64,000 bases of DNA, from NCBI GenBank assembly GCA_023145835.1, contig JAGLDH010000066.1, forward strand, positions 1 through 64,000, in the 5' to 3' direction. The notes under the pieces are model-generated. The model made no database searches. It was not told where the DNA came from and saw only the letters and a list, made by a program, of their open reading frames with translations. Position numbers and translations under genes: made by a program. Source of the stretch: Methylococcales bacterium (GTDB taxonomy: Bacteria > Pseudomonadota > Gammaproteobacteria > Methylococcales > Methylomonadaceae). Below, piece after piece: positions 1 through 9,719 of the stretch; positions within the stretch are counted from its first letter, which is position 1, and every line of letters starts with the position of its first letter.

Positions 1-353
1 CCGGTTTGTGGCTCGCATGATTGCTGGTCTACAACTGGTGGTCACTGTTTGTTCGACTGGTAGAGCCGGATAAGCACTTTGAAGCCATTGTATCCAGACC
101 TTTGTTGCTACACGGTGTGGGAAAACAGACCACTCATGCTTCGCAGAAAACCTTAACAATTACCAGCAGTCATGGGAGGGCATCCTTTGTCAGAGCGGCT
201 TATCAACGAATTAACGATTTTTTTAATAAACTCAAGACAATTGCTCCGCAGTTGACTCCCTTGGAATGTTGGTATCGTATTTTAAGTGAAGCGATGAAAA
301 AATATTTACAGGGAACAATTTTGAGGCCACCTGATGGTTTGATTTGGGAATAA
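1..353 (+). pseudogene. IS1380-type transposase, C-terminal remnant
   Basis: The reading frame from about position 21 gives residues typical of the C-terminal part of IS1380-family transposases: YNWWSLFVRL, then PDKHFEAIVSRPLLL, and a C-terminal helix-rich tail. Just upstream, in another frame (2-25), RFVARMIA would normally lead directly into LVYNWW, and an in-frame TGA sits at 18-20. The copy is therefore frameshifted as well as cut by the window edge. No terminal inverted repeat was recognised downstream. The family assignment rests on remembered motifs. Confidence 0.7.
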
Positions 354-730
354 AAAATATGAGGCAGCTTTGAACTTCTTGTCAAATTTATGCTGATTTT
401 AAGTAGTAGAGGTAGACTTAACTGATTTTTCTACGTTCAGCTAACAAGTGCACCACTCGCTAAATTTATGTCCGCTTTTCGTTTAAAAAAATCAGAAGGG
501 ATTTGCCCGTTTAACAGCTTTCTAAAGCGTGAATTTAACAAGAATTCATTCAAACTTACAAATCTATTTCTATACAAGCATTATGAGAGAAAGGTCTGTT
601 TTTAGGAAGAAACGGTATTATTTACTTACTCAGCTAACCCTACTCCCTACTGTGATAAGGCTAAAAAATAGGTCTGTATACATAAATTACTTAACTACCA
701 ATGGGCTCTAAAGACAAAAGTATGTCGAGT
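354..730. other. Gap with no recognisable gene
   Basis: The stretch between the transposase remnant and the inverted repeat is AT-rich. The only frame of any size (529-711, plus strand) encodes a low-complexity peptide without a ribosome-binding site or family features. I see nothing functional here. Confidence 0.5.
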
Positions 731-795
731 ATATAAGTTTAAAATATTTGATAACTGTGATCTTCGCCTTGTTCTCAAATATTTTAAACTTATAT
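731..795. repeat. Perfect 21-bp inverted repeat
   Basis: Arms 731-751 and 775-795 are perfectly complementary (ATATAAGTTTAAAATATTTG plus A) around a 23-base spacer. It lies about 50 bases beyond the 3' end of the cytochrome gene on the opposite strand. The stem is almost pure AT with no GC core or T-tract, so it is a poor intrinsic terminator. A small transposon remnant or a protein-binding palindrome is as likely. Confidence 0.6.
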
Positions 796-847
796 CTGTC
801 CTACCAGAATTTATAGAGCTACCCTTGTGTAATCATGTCATATGAAT

Positions 848-3736
848 TTAATCATTCTTACTGTCTAGTTTGCTAGATGGGCCACTAGGTTTTCTATCTA
901 ACAACAATTTATCTCCATTCCAAATGCCGTCTTCGTCTCTGTCTAGCGCAATTCTGATACCTGAGCCTACAGGCACACAGGTATAGGTGATTTCACCATG
1001 CCATCTGCGAGCACGTTTGCGTAGCCTTCTATCGGTAATAGGATGTTTATGTTTTATGTCACGATCAAAGGAGCCATCTCCTCGATAAAGAAAACCAACT
1101 TCTCGTCTTCCTTGGCGTGTTTGTGTTTTAGCAACAAGATCGCATTCCCCTGCTTCAGATCTTGCCATTAATAAATCAATACGTGGGTCTACTTGTTTTT
1201 TATTGTCCCAGGTCAAAGTGACTTGTTGTCCGACGATAGGCGCTAAATTACTGTCAAAAGCCAGCATGAATTGTTCGACTTGTTTACGTTTGATAATTCC
1301 ATTAAGATCAGGTGAAAAACCTCTCGGATTTGCTGGTAGCGGTGGTTGTGCTGGGCGTTGAACAAAAGGTACAGAACCATGGAAACGAAATAGTGTATCT
1401 GTGCTGCCATCATGCAAAAAGCCAAAGCCTCGAACTTGATCCCCCATAAAACTATTATTATTTAAAGGTTCAGATAAGAAAAATGGAATAAATTCTACTG
1501 AATCAAAAGGTAAGACCTTTTGCCCAAACATTCCTACTTTTTGATACAAATTTCTTAAGTGAGGTGTTTTAAAAACTTGCGATAAATTTTCAAACGAAGA
1601 CCGGCCATCGGTACCAAAAAAACCAGGTTTAGCAACACCAAATTCTTTATTCGCATCTGGGTCTAAAACATGACAACCGTTGCAGTTAAAAAAGATATCA
1701 GATGGGTTGCCAAAATAGAAATCTTTTCCTGCTGACTGATTGGGGGTAAGTGAATTGTCGAGATTTCGAATAGGGTTGGGTGGATAAGTTATTTGTAAGG
1801 CAAAGTTTGCGAAAATTTTCATTTCATCATCCGTTAGGGGCTCGTGTCTGCCGTTAAGCCCACCAAATGCCACATTAAATTTTTTAAAGGCGAGCTCTTC
1901 GTTAAAGGTTCCGCTATTCGGTTGACTGCTTGGTTCATCATTTCCGCCCGTTCTATCTCCTCGCCAGTGCATAGAACCATGATTAGCCATACCCCGTAAG
2001 CTCTGTGTGACCATAGGTCCTTTCATAGGGCGATAATGTTCGCTGACAGGTGAAAGTAAATCCCTAGGCCGCACAGTAAAAGGCCCAGGGTTATTGATTT
2101 CTGTTGCATCTGGGTCTCCTAAATCCCAAGCAAGGCTGTCAAAATTGGCAAAAACATGGCAACTTGCACAAGCTGAATCTCCGTGGCTAGAGGTAAAAGA
2201 CGCATCATACAAAAATGGCCGTCCTGCTACGATACTTTTGGGCTCTGGATTAAACATAGCAACATGAGCTATTTCTTTATTCTTAACTGTATCAATAATC
2301 GATATGGAATTATCAAAACGGGTCAATGCATAAATTTTCTTACGTTTTGCATCTAATACTAATCCGCTTGGACCTCCTCCTGATACCTTAATCTGCTTGT
2401 CTGTTGAAGGTTCAAAGTTGTCATTTTCCAAAGAATTTGTATCAAAAATGCCTATCTTGCTTGAGCCAAAAGCAGCCACATATAAAGTTTTACCATCTTG
2501 GGTAATAGCCATATCCATTGGGAATGCCAAACTGCGATTATTTTCATCATTGGGAATGGCGGCACAGCATGAATTGTAGTCTATATGTTTGTTTAGGTGA
2601 CGTGCTCCGACGAAACCATCTTTACCTAAAACAGTAATCCGGCTTTCATGCGTATGACCTCTAACGGTTGTTCCACCGAACTTCCCCGTTCCTTCGAATC
2701 GAGTTAAGTTTTTAGCATCAGTGTTTGCTACATAAATAGTACCCGTTTTGGGATTGGTGATCATATTAAATAATACAGTTCCAACGCCACTATAAAATCC
2801 GCCTTCCCCTGAAATCTGTGTGGGAGGGTTAGCATTGGCATCAATGACAAAAACATCCTTATCTGGAAGTGAAAATTTAACTTGTTTACTCCAGTCACGC
2901 CCGATACCATCAACCCATTTTTGGTCATTAAATTGAACAATTAAACTGGTAGTAGGTTGTGTTATCGATTCAAAATTAGTGAGTGGTAGAGGCAATCCAG
3001 AATTACTTTTGACAATGTCATCAAATAGAGTCGTCGTTTTATTTCCAGAGTGGAAAATAGCTGCATAGACATATTCACCACCAGGAGAAACTGCTAATGC
3101 GCGAGGTGTATCACCAAATAAAGTGATGATTGATAGTGGCTCTCCGCCTAAATTCTTACCAGTCCAGGCAGCATCAAACACCCAGACATCTGCGCGACCA
3201 ATTCCTGGTGTAGTAAGCTTAGGGTCGAAAGGTGCATTTTGTCCACGATGTGCTGTTGTAATAAATGCTCTGCCATGTTGCGCACCCCCAAAGACGATAT
3301 CACGTGGTTCATCACCTACATGGAGCGTTTTCACAACGCGTCCAACTAGCCTTTTATTAGAAATGTTACGAATTGGTTTCTGTAAACTAAAATGATTATT
3401 TATTTTTACAACACTGATGCTGTCGGAAAGATGATTAACAACCCATACTTCATTATTACTTCGTACAGCTACTGAGACAGGCTCAAGCCCAACTGATACG
3501 GAGCCGAGATGATTTAATCCTTTATCCGAAACGTTGAAAACTTCGAGACGGTTATCGGGCGTGTTAACAGCGAAAAGGGTCTGTCCATCCGGTGATAATG
3601 CTAAAGGGCGTACTTGCCCTGATTCAAACAGTACAAAAGAAGACTGAGTTTTGTTTTCTGAGGCGACTACCTCAACAAACAATCCCGCACTGATGATTAA
3701 TGAAAATATACTGATACAGACTCTAAAATTACTCAT
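848..3736 (-). CDS. Periplasmic beta-propeller di-heme c-type cytochrome
   Basis: The start at 3736 is chosen because AAAGGAGTT lies just upstream and the first residues (MSNFRVCISIFSLIISAG) form a signal peptide ending near VVASEN. The frame stays open further upstream, but without such a site. The protein has about 962 residues. The N-terminal half repeats YVTN/YncE-type blade motifs (LALSPDGQTLFAVN; VAVRSNNEVWVVNH; GDEPRDIVFGG). The C-terminal half has two c-type haem sites, CASCH near residue 522 and CNGCH near 684, in a context like di-haem cytochrome c peroxidases. It ends with an acidic DRDEDGIWNGD motif resembling a thrombospondin type-3 calcium site. The protein should be exported and haem-loaded in the periplasm. 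Peroxidase activity is not shown. It stands alone, with no electron-transfer neighbours. Confidence 0.85.
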   Translation of the reverse strand: MSNFRVCISIFSLIISAGLFVEVVASENKTQSSFVLFESGQVRPLALSPDGQTLFAVNTPDNRLEVFNVSDKGLNHLGSVSVGLEPVSVAVRSNNEVWVVNHLSDSISVVKINNHFSLQKPIRNISNKRLVGRVVKTLHVGDEPRDIVFGGAQHGRAFITTAHRGQNAPFDPKLTTPGIGRADVWVFDAAWTGKNLGGEPLSIITLFGDTPRALAVSPGGEYVYAAIFHSGNKTTTLFDDIVKSNSGLPLPLTNFESITQPTTSLIVQFNDQKWVDGIGRDWSKQVKFSLPDKDVFVIDANANPPTQISGEGGFYSGVGTVLFNMITNPKTGTIYVANTDAKNLTRFEGTGKFGGTTVRGHTHESRITVLGKDGFVGARHLNKHIDYNSCCAAIPNDENNRSLAFPMDMAITQDGKTLYVAAFGSSKIGIFDTNSLENDNFEPSTDKQIKVSGGGPSGLVLDAKRKKIYALTRFDNSISIIDTVKNKEIAHVAMFNPEPKSIVAGRPFLYDASFTSSHGDSACASCHVFANFDSLAWDLGDPDATEINNPGPFTVRPRDLLSPVSEHYRPMKGPMVTQSLRGMANHGSMHWRGDRTGGNDEPSSQPNSGTFNEELAFKKFNVAFGGLNGRHEPLTDDEMKIFANFALQITYPPNPIRNLDNSLTPNQSAGKDFYFGNPSDIFFNCNGCHVLDPDANKEFGVAKPGFFGTDGRSSFENLSQVFKTPHLRNLYQKVGMFGQKVLPFDSVEFIPFFLSEPLNNNSFMGDQVRGFGFLHDGSTDTLFRFHGSVPFVQRPAQPPLPANPRGFSPDLNGIIKRKQVEQFMLAFDSNLAPIVGQQVTLTWDNKKQVDPRIDLLMARSEAGECDLVAKTQTRQGRREVGFLYRGDGSFDRDIKHKHPITDRRLRKRARRWHGEITYTCVPVGSGIRIALDRDEDGIWNGDKLLLDRKPSGPSSKLDSKND

Positions 3737-3844
3737 ATTATTAACTCCTTTTGCAGGGTTTATTAGTCGTATTTTTGGAACTTGAAGCCTTAGACGCGAA
3801 TAGCTCAATTTGCTTCTGAATCCCTTAAGTAGGTTGAACAACAA

Positions 3845-4574
3845 ACAGGAATTTATCGATTGTAAACTAAATATTTGTAAAGCCTTGTTGGATATATTTT
3901 TTCCTAAACAAATTCATTCAAACTCGCTCTAAAATTAGCAATAGAAGTGTGGCAGGTATCAGAAAAGGCGGGGGGAATAGTCATTATGTATGGATTCTAT
4001 GTATATGGATTTTAACGTACTTTCCATTTTTTTATCCCTTCATCCCCAATTGTGAGAAATATATCAACGACGAATTGTGCCTAACAGCATGACTCAGGAT
4101 GCTACCGCAATATGACTAACATTGCAACCTTTTTTATCATCTCTTAAGGGAATAATTATATGGCTAAAATGGACTGAAATCTAATTAGAAAAAGGATATC
4201 GACGTCAGCAGGATCAAGTTCTATTGAAAAATAATGTAGTAAACAATAGATTGATTTTTTATAAATTCGATTTACTATCAATCCTATAAGTTTTGTTCAA
4301 AGTATAAAGGTTATCTTTAATGATTCAATTGCTCTGGGCGAATGACTTTAGGAGGTAATGCATTGTTCAGCTCAGGTGATTTAGGCACTCTAGAGTATTA
4401 TTCCAGATTCAACTATTTTTTAGGGTTAAGAATAATGAGTTTCAACATCAAAGATTGTGATCAATTATTTCTTGATAAATTAATTTAAGATTCAGTGTTT
4501 CTGCAATTATTGTTAAAAGTTTTTTGTTTTTAGCGGTTTATAGGCAATTGTGTCAAAGGAATTATCATTTCCTT
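3845..4574. other. Gap with no recognisable gene
   Basis: The upstream region of the cytochrome gene (promoter presumably within 3737-3950) is followed by about 600 AT-rich bases. I found no long frame, RNA gene or clear hairpin. An AGGAGG near 4351 precedes an ATG at 4358, but that frame closes after eight codons. Confidence 0.4.
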
Positions 4575-4781
4575 TTAATTTTTTGAAATATTATTAGTGG
4601 GCATTATAATTTTTATTCTATCTCCTTTTGGTATTTTTCGAATTATTTCAGTTGCCTTGGAGCCATTTATTTTTGGCATAAAAAAATCCATAAGAATTAA
4701 ATCGGGAAGAATTGCTTTAAATTGTTCAATTACCTCATCGCTATTGTAAGCGATTTTTACATCAAAACCAACGCGCTCTAA
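4575..4781 (-). pseudogene. Response-regulator receiver domain relic
   Basis: Read on the minus strand, 4781 to 4575 gives an uninterrupted segment of about 68 residues beginning LERVGFDVKIAYNSDE and containing DLILMDFFMPKINGSKATEI. That is the phosphoacceptor block of a CheY-like receiver, with the aspartate in LMDFFMP. No start codon or N-terminal acidic pair precedes it in frame, and a TAA ends it before the domain's last strand and helix. It is a truncated relic, perhaps left when mobile elements rearranged this stretch. Confidence 0.65.
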
Positions 4782-4825
4782 GGATTAAGAATTTAGTTAG
4801 AGTCTGCTCATAAACCCCAACCTAC

Positions 4826-5130
4826 CAGGGCAATCGGGTTTAAATTAAACCAATAATCTTGAGTAAATAATTGTTATCCCAACCAGTCATTAGCCGTTTT
4901 CTCAGTTTTAATCAGATTCAACGCTATGTGTCATGTAACAGCAAGATTAGCAGTGCTATATTCTTTGCGTGTTCGGTTACTGTTGTCATCAAAAGCAAGA
5001 TCTAAAACCCAGTGTAGATTGTTTTCAATTGACCAATATGTGCGAACGGCACATTCTAGTTTGTTTGGGTTGTCAGTACTTTGACTACTGATAAAATAGT
5101 GCGTTTCCTCTGTCACCTTCGCTGAAAATC
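4826..5130 (-). mobile_element. ISAs1-family element, C-terminal end remnant
   Basis: The minus-strand frame near 4931-5116 reads VTEETHYFISSQ, then VRTYWSIENNLHWVLD and AFDDNSNRTRK. This is the conserved C-terminal block of ISAs1 transposases, including the WSIEN..LHWVLD motif. The last residues continue in another frame towards 4845. The outer end carries CAGGGCAATCGGGTTTAAA (4826-4844), which is the exact reverse complement of 58435-58453 at the other end of a second ISAs1 fragment. It is therefore a terminal inverted repeat. The N-terminal two thirds are missing. Confidence 0.8.
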
Positions 5131-5361
5131 AGGGAAACGGATCGACAGTTTTGATTATGGTACTTGATACTCTATCTGTCTCCACCAAAAACCAAGTCGG
5201 CTGACTCCTTTAATCCCTATTTTGAGCTGACCTTTAAGAAAACCTTGGTGAAACGTGATGTGACTTGATGTTTCGCCGTTAATATAACGGTAGAAATACA
5301 AAAAAAGATTGGAACAAATTTGCGGTTTTTATGCTTTAGTGCAATAAGAAAGTTAGTTTGA

Positions 5362-5742
5362 TCACTCGAAGGTACTTAGGTCAGAAAGTGCGATTAAATC
5401 TCTTTCGAGTAAATGACTATCACCCAAGTTAAGTTCAACTAAACGACGTAATTGAGAAATACTATCTATATCGATATGCTCGCATTTAAAGCCAACATCT
5501 GTACTAATAACATGAGCAACACTTGCTTGCATAGTAATGCTAACTTCATCAGATAAGGTTAGGCTTAGTGTATATAAGTCTTCTAATGGCTCACTCCAGT
5601 CTGTATCAAAGCGTAAAAGACAGCCTTTTAGTGAAATATCTATCAGTTTACAATTTATAATAGTCGACTCATTGCTTAAAGTAATATCAGCATTATAGAA
5701 AATACGGTGAAAATGGCGTTTGTCACTAGTTATATTTGTCAT
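5362..5742 (-). CDS. PilZ domain protein
   Basis: A 126-residue, single-domain protein. It has the two PilZ signatures for cyclic di-GMP binding: an N-terminal basic motif (KRHFHR, residues 8-13) and DISLKGCLL near residues 34-42, matching the D/N-x-S-x-x-G pattern. The remainder predicts the usual beta-barrel and a C-terminal helix. Soluble PilZ proteins commonly tune flagellar motility or polysaccharide production in response to cyclic di-GMP, and both functions are encoded nearby. The gene starts one base after the stop of the FHA gene, so the two are almost certainly co-transcribed. Its target is unknown. Confidence 0.85.
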   Translation of the reverse strand: MTNITSDKRHFHRIFYNADITLSNESTIINCKLIDISLKGCLLRFDTDWSEPLEDLYTLSLTLSDEVSITMQASVAHVISTDVGFKCEHIDIDSISQLRRLVELNLGDSHLLERDLIALSDLSTFE

Positions 5743-5743
5743 A

Positions 5744-6367
5744 TCAGTGTTCTAGAAAAAATTGCATAGAAATATTATCAATAAGAAGCATATCATTATC
5801 GTTCAGGATAATCGTTTTATCTCCCAAAGGTTCATGGTTAATGGTTATATTTGCATTGGATTGTAATGCAGTTATAGCAAAACCTTCATTTTTTTTTGAA
5901 ATTTCTGCTGTATTTGAGTCTTTTTTGCCAAAGCTGACTTTTATGTCCTTAAGTGAAATGAGTCGACCAATATTTTGACCACTAAGAATTTGAACTTTGG
6001 CGTTTGGAACAATGGTTTTTTCTTTTAGAGGTGCTGCATAATTTTTGGTAACGATATCATTCTTGTTTGGAATAATAATTTTTGCCGAATTAAAAATGAT
6101 TGAATAGTTATCAATCATTATTTTGTCATTATTGATTAAGCGTACTTCTTTGGTTTCTTCATTGTTAATTAATAGGGGATATTCAGCATTATTTTGAGTG
6201 ATAATATAAGCATGGCCTTTTTGTGTAACAGTTGCATGAATAGGTGCTGCATCGGGATGATCAACGAATAAATCATTGTCTGAATTACGCCCGATATGAA
6301 TAATGTTTTTATCAAAGATTAAGGACTTAACCTTTTTATTATTAAGGGTGATAGTAAATTTTACCAT
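5744..6367 (-). CDS. FHA-domain protein
   Basis: The start is placed at 6367 (MVKFTITLNN) because the domain begins there. An upstream in-frame ATG at 6391 adds eight residues, and neither has a strong ribosome-binding site. The N-terminal 95 residues form a forkhead-associated domain, with the phosphopeptide-binding GR in IHIGRNSDNDLF and the later HATV strand. A second, weaker FHA-like segment follows (residues about 120-207: VQILSGQNIGRLISL to NDNDMLLIDN). FHA domains bind phosphothreonine. No serine/threonine kinase is visible in the window. It is translationally adjacent to the PilZ gene (one-base gap), suggesting a joint signalling role. Confidence 0.8.
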   Translation of the reverse strand: MVKFTITLNNKKVKSLIFDKNIIHIGRNSDNDLFVDHPDAAPIHATVTQKGHAYIITQNNAEYPLLINNEETKEVRLINNDKIMIDNYSIIFNSAKIIIPNKNDIVTKNYAAPLKEKTIVPNAKVQILSGQNIGRLISLKDIKVSFGKKDSNTAEISKKNEGFAITALQSNANITINHEPLGDKTIILNDNDMLLIDNISMQFFLEH

Positions 6368-6563
6368 TAGTCTTGAAAAAATTCTGGGCACTGATTTAAA
6401 GTATAGTCGTATTTATACGAATATATAATTAGCTTTAAAGATAAAACTGACTACTCATTGTCCCGAAATATTCATAGTGTAAAACACGATTAATTTTACT
6501 ATTCATTAAGGAATGTAGAGGGCAGTACAATAATCTAGGGGATAATTAATAAAAAGAAAGCGG

Positions 6564-7832
6564 TTAATTATCAGAATAAAACTTAACCGATTTTATCGTG
6601 TTTTTTTCGCGCTTTATTATTTCCAAGCGATAACCATGTAGACTGATGCTAGTTCCTGGTTCAGGGATAGTTTCCATATATTCAATGATAAGGCCATTCA
6701 GTGTTTTTGGGCCTTCTGTAGGTAAAGACCAATGGGTAATACGATTAAGTTCTCTGACAGTGACACTACCATCTACCAAGTACCCTCCATCTTTTTGTTG
6801 TTTAACATCAGCTTCTTCTGCAACTAATTCACCAACAATGACTTGAAGCAAATCATCAAGTGTCACTAAACCCTGAACATCCCCATATTCATCAACAATA
6901 AAGGCAACACGAATTTTTTCAGATTTAAATATTTGTATTTGCTTATGTAAGGGAGTACTTTCTGGAATAAAGAAAGGTTTAGCTAAATTATCGGTAATAC
7001 TTTGTTTATCAAAATCGGGTTGATTAATTAAAGCGATAATTGTTCGTAAATGAAGAAAACCAATAATACGGTCGATGCTCTTTTTATAAATGGGTAAACG
7101 TGCATGAGAGCTATTTTGAATCTGATGAATAATTGACTCAAGTGGTTCTTCCAAATCAATACCAATAATTTCATTACGGGGTGTCATGATATCTTCGACT
7201 GATGCTGATTCAAGATCTAAAATCCCCAATAACATATTTTGGTACCTTGCTGGCATTAAGTTGTCAGCATCAGCTACGATACTTTTTAGCTCTGCAGTAT
7301 TGAGTGACTCTTCTTTAATTTTAGATGCATTAACGCCAACTATTCTCAATAGCATATTAGAAATTAAATTAACTATCCAGACAAAGGGGTAGAAAAGTTT
7401 TAATAAAGGGGTATAAATCCAAGCTGCTGGATAGGCAAGAATTTCAGGTTTAAGTGCAGCGAGTGTTTTTGGTGTTACCTCTGAAAAGATAAGGACTGCA
7501 AAGGTTAATGTGGCTGTTGAAGCAAGAATAATTTCTTCCTGAGTCAAGTTAACAATACCTTCATTAATTAAGCGCATAGCAATAACAGTTGCTAGTGAAG
7601 AGGCTCCAATATTTACAAAGTTATTACCTAATAGAATCAGTCCCATTAAACGATCTGGACGTTTTAATAGCTTATGGGCTTTTATAGCGCCTCTATGTTT
7701 CTGTTTTACTAAATGTTGTAAGCGATAACGATTTAATGTCATTAACGCTGTTTCAGAGCCAGAGAAAAAAGCTGAAAGAAGAAGTAGGGCAGCAAGTATA
7801 CCAAATAATATACTAAGAGATATGTCGTTCAA
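6564..7832 (-). CDS. CNNM/CorC-type transporter-associated protein
   Basis: A 422-residue protein with the full architecture of the HlyC/CorC (CNNM, DUF21) family. The N-terminal domain has about three to four membrane helices (residues 5-150). Two CBS domains follow (around 190-310, with the hallmark EDIMTPR), then a C-terminal CorC_HlyC domain (DGGYLVDGSVTVRELNR). Family members are linked to magnesium or other divalent cation efflux at the inner membrane. It starts with TTG (7832), the only start codon placed properly before the first membrane helix. No close partner gene is present. Substrate is inferred from the family only. Confidence 0.85.
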   Translation of the reverse strand: MNDISLSILFGILAALLLLSAFFSGSETALMTLNRYRLQHLVKQKHRGAIKAHKLLKRPDRLMGLILLGNNFVNIGASSLATVIAMRLINEGIVNLTQEEIILASTATLTFAVLIFSEVTPKTLAALKPEILAYPAAWIYTPLLKLFYPFVWIVNLISNMLLRIVGVNASKIKEESLNTAELKSIVADADNLMPARYQNMLLGILDLESASVEDIMTPRNEIIGIDLEEPLESIIHQIQNSSHARLPIYKKSIDRIIGFLHLRTIIALINQPDFDKQSITDNLAKPFFIPESTPLHKQIQIFKSEKIRVAFIVDEYGDVQGLVTLDDLLQVIVGELVAEEADVKQQKDGGYLVDGSVTVRELNRITHWSLPTEGPKTLNGLIIEYMETIPEPGTSISLHGYRLEIIKREKNTIKSVKFYSDN

Positions 7833-8132
7833 AGAAAGGAACTCTAATTTTGTTAAACAAGTGTCTAGTTTCTATGCTGAGAAAAATTTGTCAAGCTTTG
7901 ATGCAATATTTATTGTGATTTTTACTAAAAAATTTGTGAGAAATAGGCTCCAATAGATTGAAGCTGGTTGATATTTTGACAATATATACATTCACTGCTT
8001 TACTTTAGGAAGATATGTAATGTTTTTAGGCAGCATAATATGTAAGGAATATGCACGAATAATATAAATGATTTTGTGTGCTACTCCCCGTGAGTTTTAT
8101 ATGGTTTATAGATAAGGAAAGAGTGGAAGTAG
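7833..8132. other. Divergent intergenic region before fleQ
   Basis: Three hundred bases separate the divergently transcribed CNNM and fleQ genes, so both promoters should lie here. No GG-N10-GC sigma-54 element was convincing. AT-rich hexamers suitable for a housekeeping sigma factor are too common to assign. Confidence 0.4.
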
Positions 8133-9569
8133 ATGTCGTTAAAGCAGTTGATATTAATTGATGATAATAAAGAAAGAATTCAGCAGTTTGAGAATATATT
8201 GTCATTCTTGGAGTATCAGGTTTCTATCGTAAATTCAACGGATTATATTTCGATTTTAAATGATGTGAGTCGTGTTAGTGCATTTTTTATTGGAAATGGT
8301 TGTGAAAAACAAGCTTCATTGATTAAAACAGTTTTAGAATCCACAAACAATTTACCCATTATATTACTTATTGACAAAGGAACGTCGTTACATATTCCAA
8401 CAGCTATTCAAAAAATGGTGACACAGAGTCTTGAATGGCCGAGTCATTATTCTGTTTTTTTAGACACCTTAAAAAAAATCCCCTTACCTAAAAAAGCCGT
8501 TGTTTTGTCAAATCAAAAAACTGATAATAAAGGTTTAGCGGGTAACAGTGATGGAATCCAATTTATAAGAGAATCCATTGACCAAGTCGCTAATTCAAAT
8601 TCAACGGTTCTTGTTTTAGGTGAATCAGGAACAGGTAAAGAAGTTGTTGCGCAAGCATTACATGCTGCTTCTGATAGAAAAAATAAACCCTTTGTACCTG
8701 TTAATTGTGGCGCAATTCCTGCTGAATTACTGGAAAGTGAGCTTTTTGGGCATGAAAAAGGTGCTTTTACAGGGGCTTTAACAACAAGGCAGGGGCGTTT
8801 TGAAATGGCTGAAGGAGGGACGCTGTTTCTTGATGAAATTGGTGATATGCCTATACCAATGCAGGTTAAGTTACTAAGGGTACTACAAGAACGTACCTTT
8901 GAGAGAGTGGGGAGCAATAATACGATTGAATGTGATGTAAGGATAATCGCAGCAACCCATAGAAACTTGGAAAAAGAAATTGAGGAAAAGAGATTTAGAG
9001 AAGATTTGTTTTATCGCCTAAATGTTTTTCCAATTGAACTTCCCTCATTACGAGAAAGAGTAGAAGATATTCCCTTGCTGGTGCATTATTTAGTGACACG
9101 GATAGAAGCTGAAAAACGTGAACCCGTTTTTTTTACAAAAGAAGCATTAGTATTAATGATGCAGCATCCTTGGCCAGGAAATGTTAGGGAATTATCAAAT
9201 TTTATTGAAAGATTGACCATTACGCATCCAAATGCCACTTTAGACGCGGTCGATCTCCCAGAGAAGTTTCAGCAGTATGAAATACCTGATAATATTGAAA
9301 TTGAAGAAATAGAGGTAACATCACCTTCCCTTAATAAGAATGTTGAGGACGAAAAAGTTGGGCAAGTATTGGTAGAAAAAGTTTCTAAAACATCTGATTT
9401 GCCTAAACAAGGATTAGATTTAAAAGAATACTTAAGTGATTTGGAAGTCAATCTTATTCAGCAAGCACTAAAAGAATGTAATGGCGTTGTGGCTCATGCG
9501 GCTAAATTACTGAATATGAGGCGAACAACCCTAGTTGAAAAACTGAGAAAATATGAATTGTCAGTTTGA
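8133..9569 (+). CDS. fleQ: Flagellar master regulator FleQ/FlrA
   Basis: Sigma-54 activator of 478 residues heading the flagellar cascade. It has a degenerate N-terminal receiver (ILIDDN, but no phosphoacceptor aspartate in the region around AFFIGNG, as in known FleQ). The AAA+ domain has Walker A GESGTGKE near residue 163, the sigma-54 contact GAFTGA near 210 and Walker B LFLDEIGD near 232. A Fis-type helix-turn-helix occupies the last 35 residues. FleQ opens sigma-54 promoters of fleSR and basal-body genes, and in Pseudomonas is inhibited by cyclic di-GMP and FleN. The next gene, fleS, is preceded by a matching sigma-54 promoter. Position and the defective receiver favour FleQ over other NtrC-type regulators. 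Confidence 0.9.
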   Translation: MSLKQLILIDDNKERIQQFENILSFLEYQVSIVNSTDYISILNDVSRVSAFFIGNGCEKQASLIKTVLESTNNLPIILLIDKGTSLHIPTAIQKMVTQSLEWPSHYSVFLDTLKKIPLPKKAVVLSNQKTDNKGLAGNSDGIQFIRESIDQVANSNSTVLVLGESGTGKEVVAQALHAASDRKNKPFVPVNCGAIPAELLESELFGHEKGAFTGALTTRQGRFEMAEGGTLFLDEIGDMPIPMQVKLLRVLQERTFERVGSNNTIECDVRIIAATHRNLEKEIEEKRFREDLFYRLNVFPIELPSLRERVEDIPLLVHYLVTRIEAEKREPVFFTKEALVLMMQHPWPGNVRELSNFIERLTITHPNATLDAVDLPEKFQQYEIPDNIEIEEIEVTSPSLNKNVEDEKVGQVLVEKVSKTSDLPKQGLDLKEYLSDLEVNLIQQALKECNGVVAHAAKLLNMRRTTLVEKLRKYELSV

Positions 9570-9666
9570 AAATTATATTTATACTTCATACCCGTGACTG
9601 CGTGAGTATAGAAGAGTCAAATTATTGTCTGTTCTTCAAATGACTGAAAATAAAACCAAAATAAAC

Positions 9667-9684
9667 TTGGTCTGATTATTGCTT
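9667..9684 (+). promoter_or_regulatory. Sigma-54 (-24/-12) promoter of fleSR
   Basis: The sequence TTGGTCTGATTATTGCTT has GG (9669-9670) and GC (9681-9682) separated by exactly ten bases, followed by T, as in the TGGCAC-N5-TTGCT consensus. It lies about 37 bases upstream of the fleS start, leaving room for a short leader. Its position directly after fleQ fits FleQ-dependent activation. Confidence 0.7.
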
Positions 9685-9719
9685 TTAATCCTGTCAACGA
9701 TTGACAGCAATGAAGACAG

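Noticed and set aside
529-711. Small plus-strand frame of 60 codons
   Set aside because: No ribosome-binding site, unusual composition and surrounded by mobile-element debris.
4349-4385. AGGAGG followed by ATG
   Set aside because: The frame closes after eight codons, so it is not a gene.
5131-5361. Minus-strand segment reading GIKGVSRLGFWWRQIEY
   Set aside because: It looks protein-like for about 50 codons but has stops on both sides and no family I can name. It is probably debris beside the ISAs1 end.
8513-8917. A 134-codon minus-strand frame inside fleQ
   Set aside because: It lies opposite the conserved AAA+ coding sequence of fleQ, has no ribosome-binding site and is low in complexity (Ser/Pro/Thr-rich).
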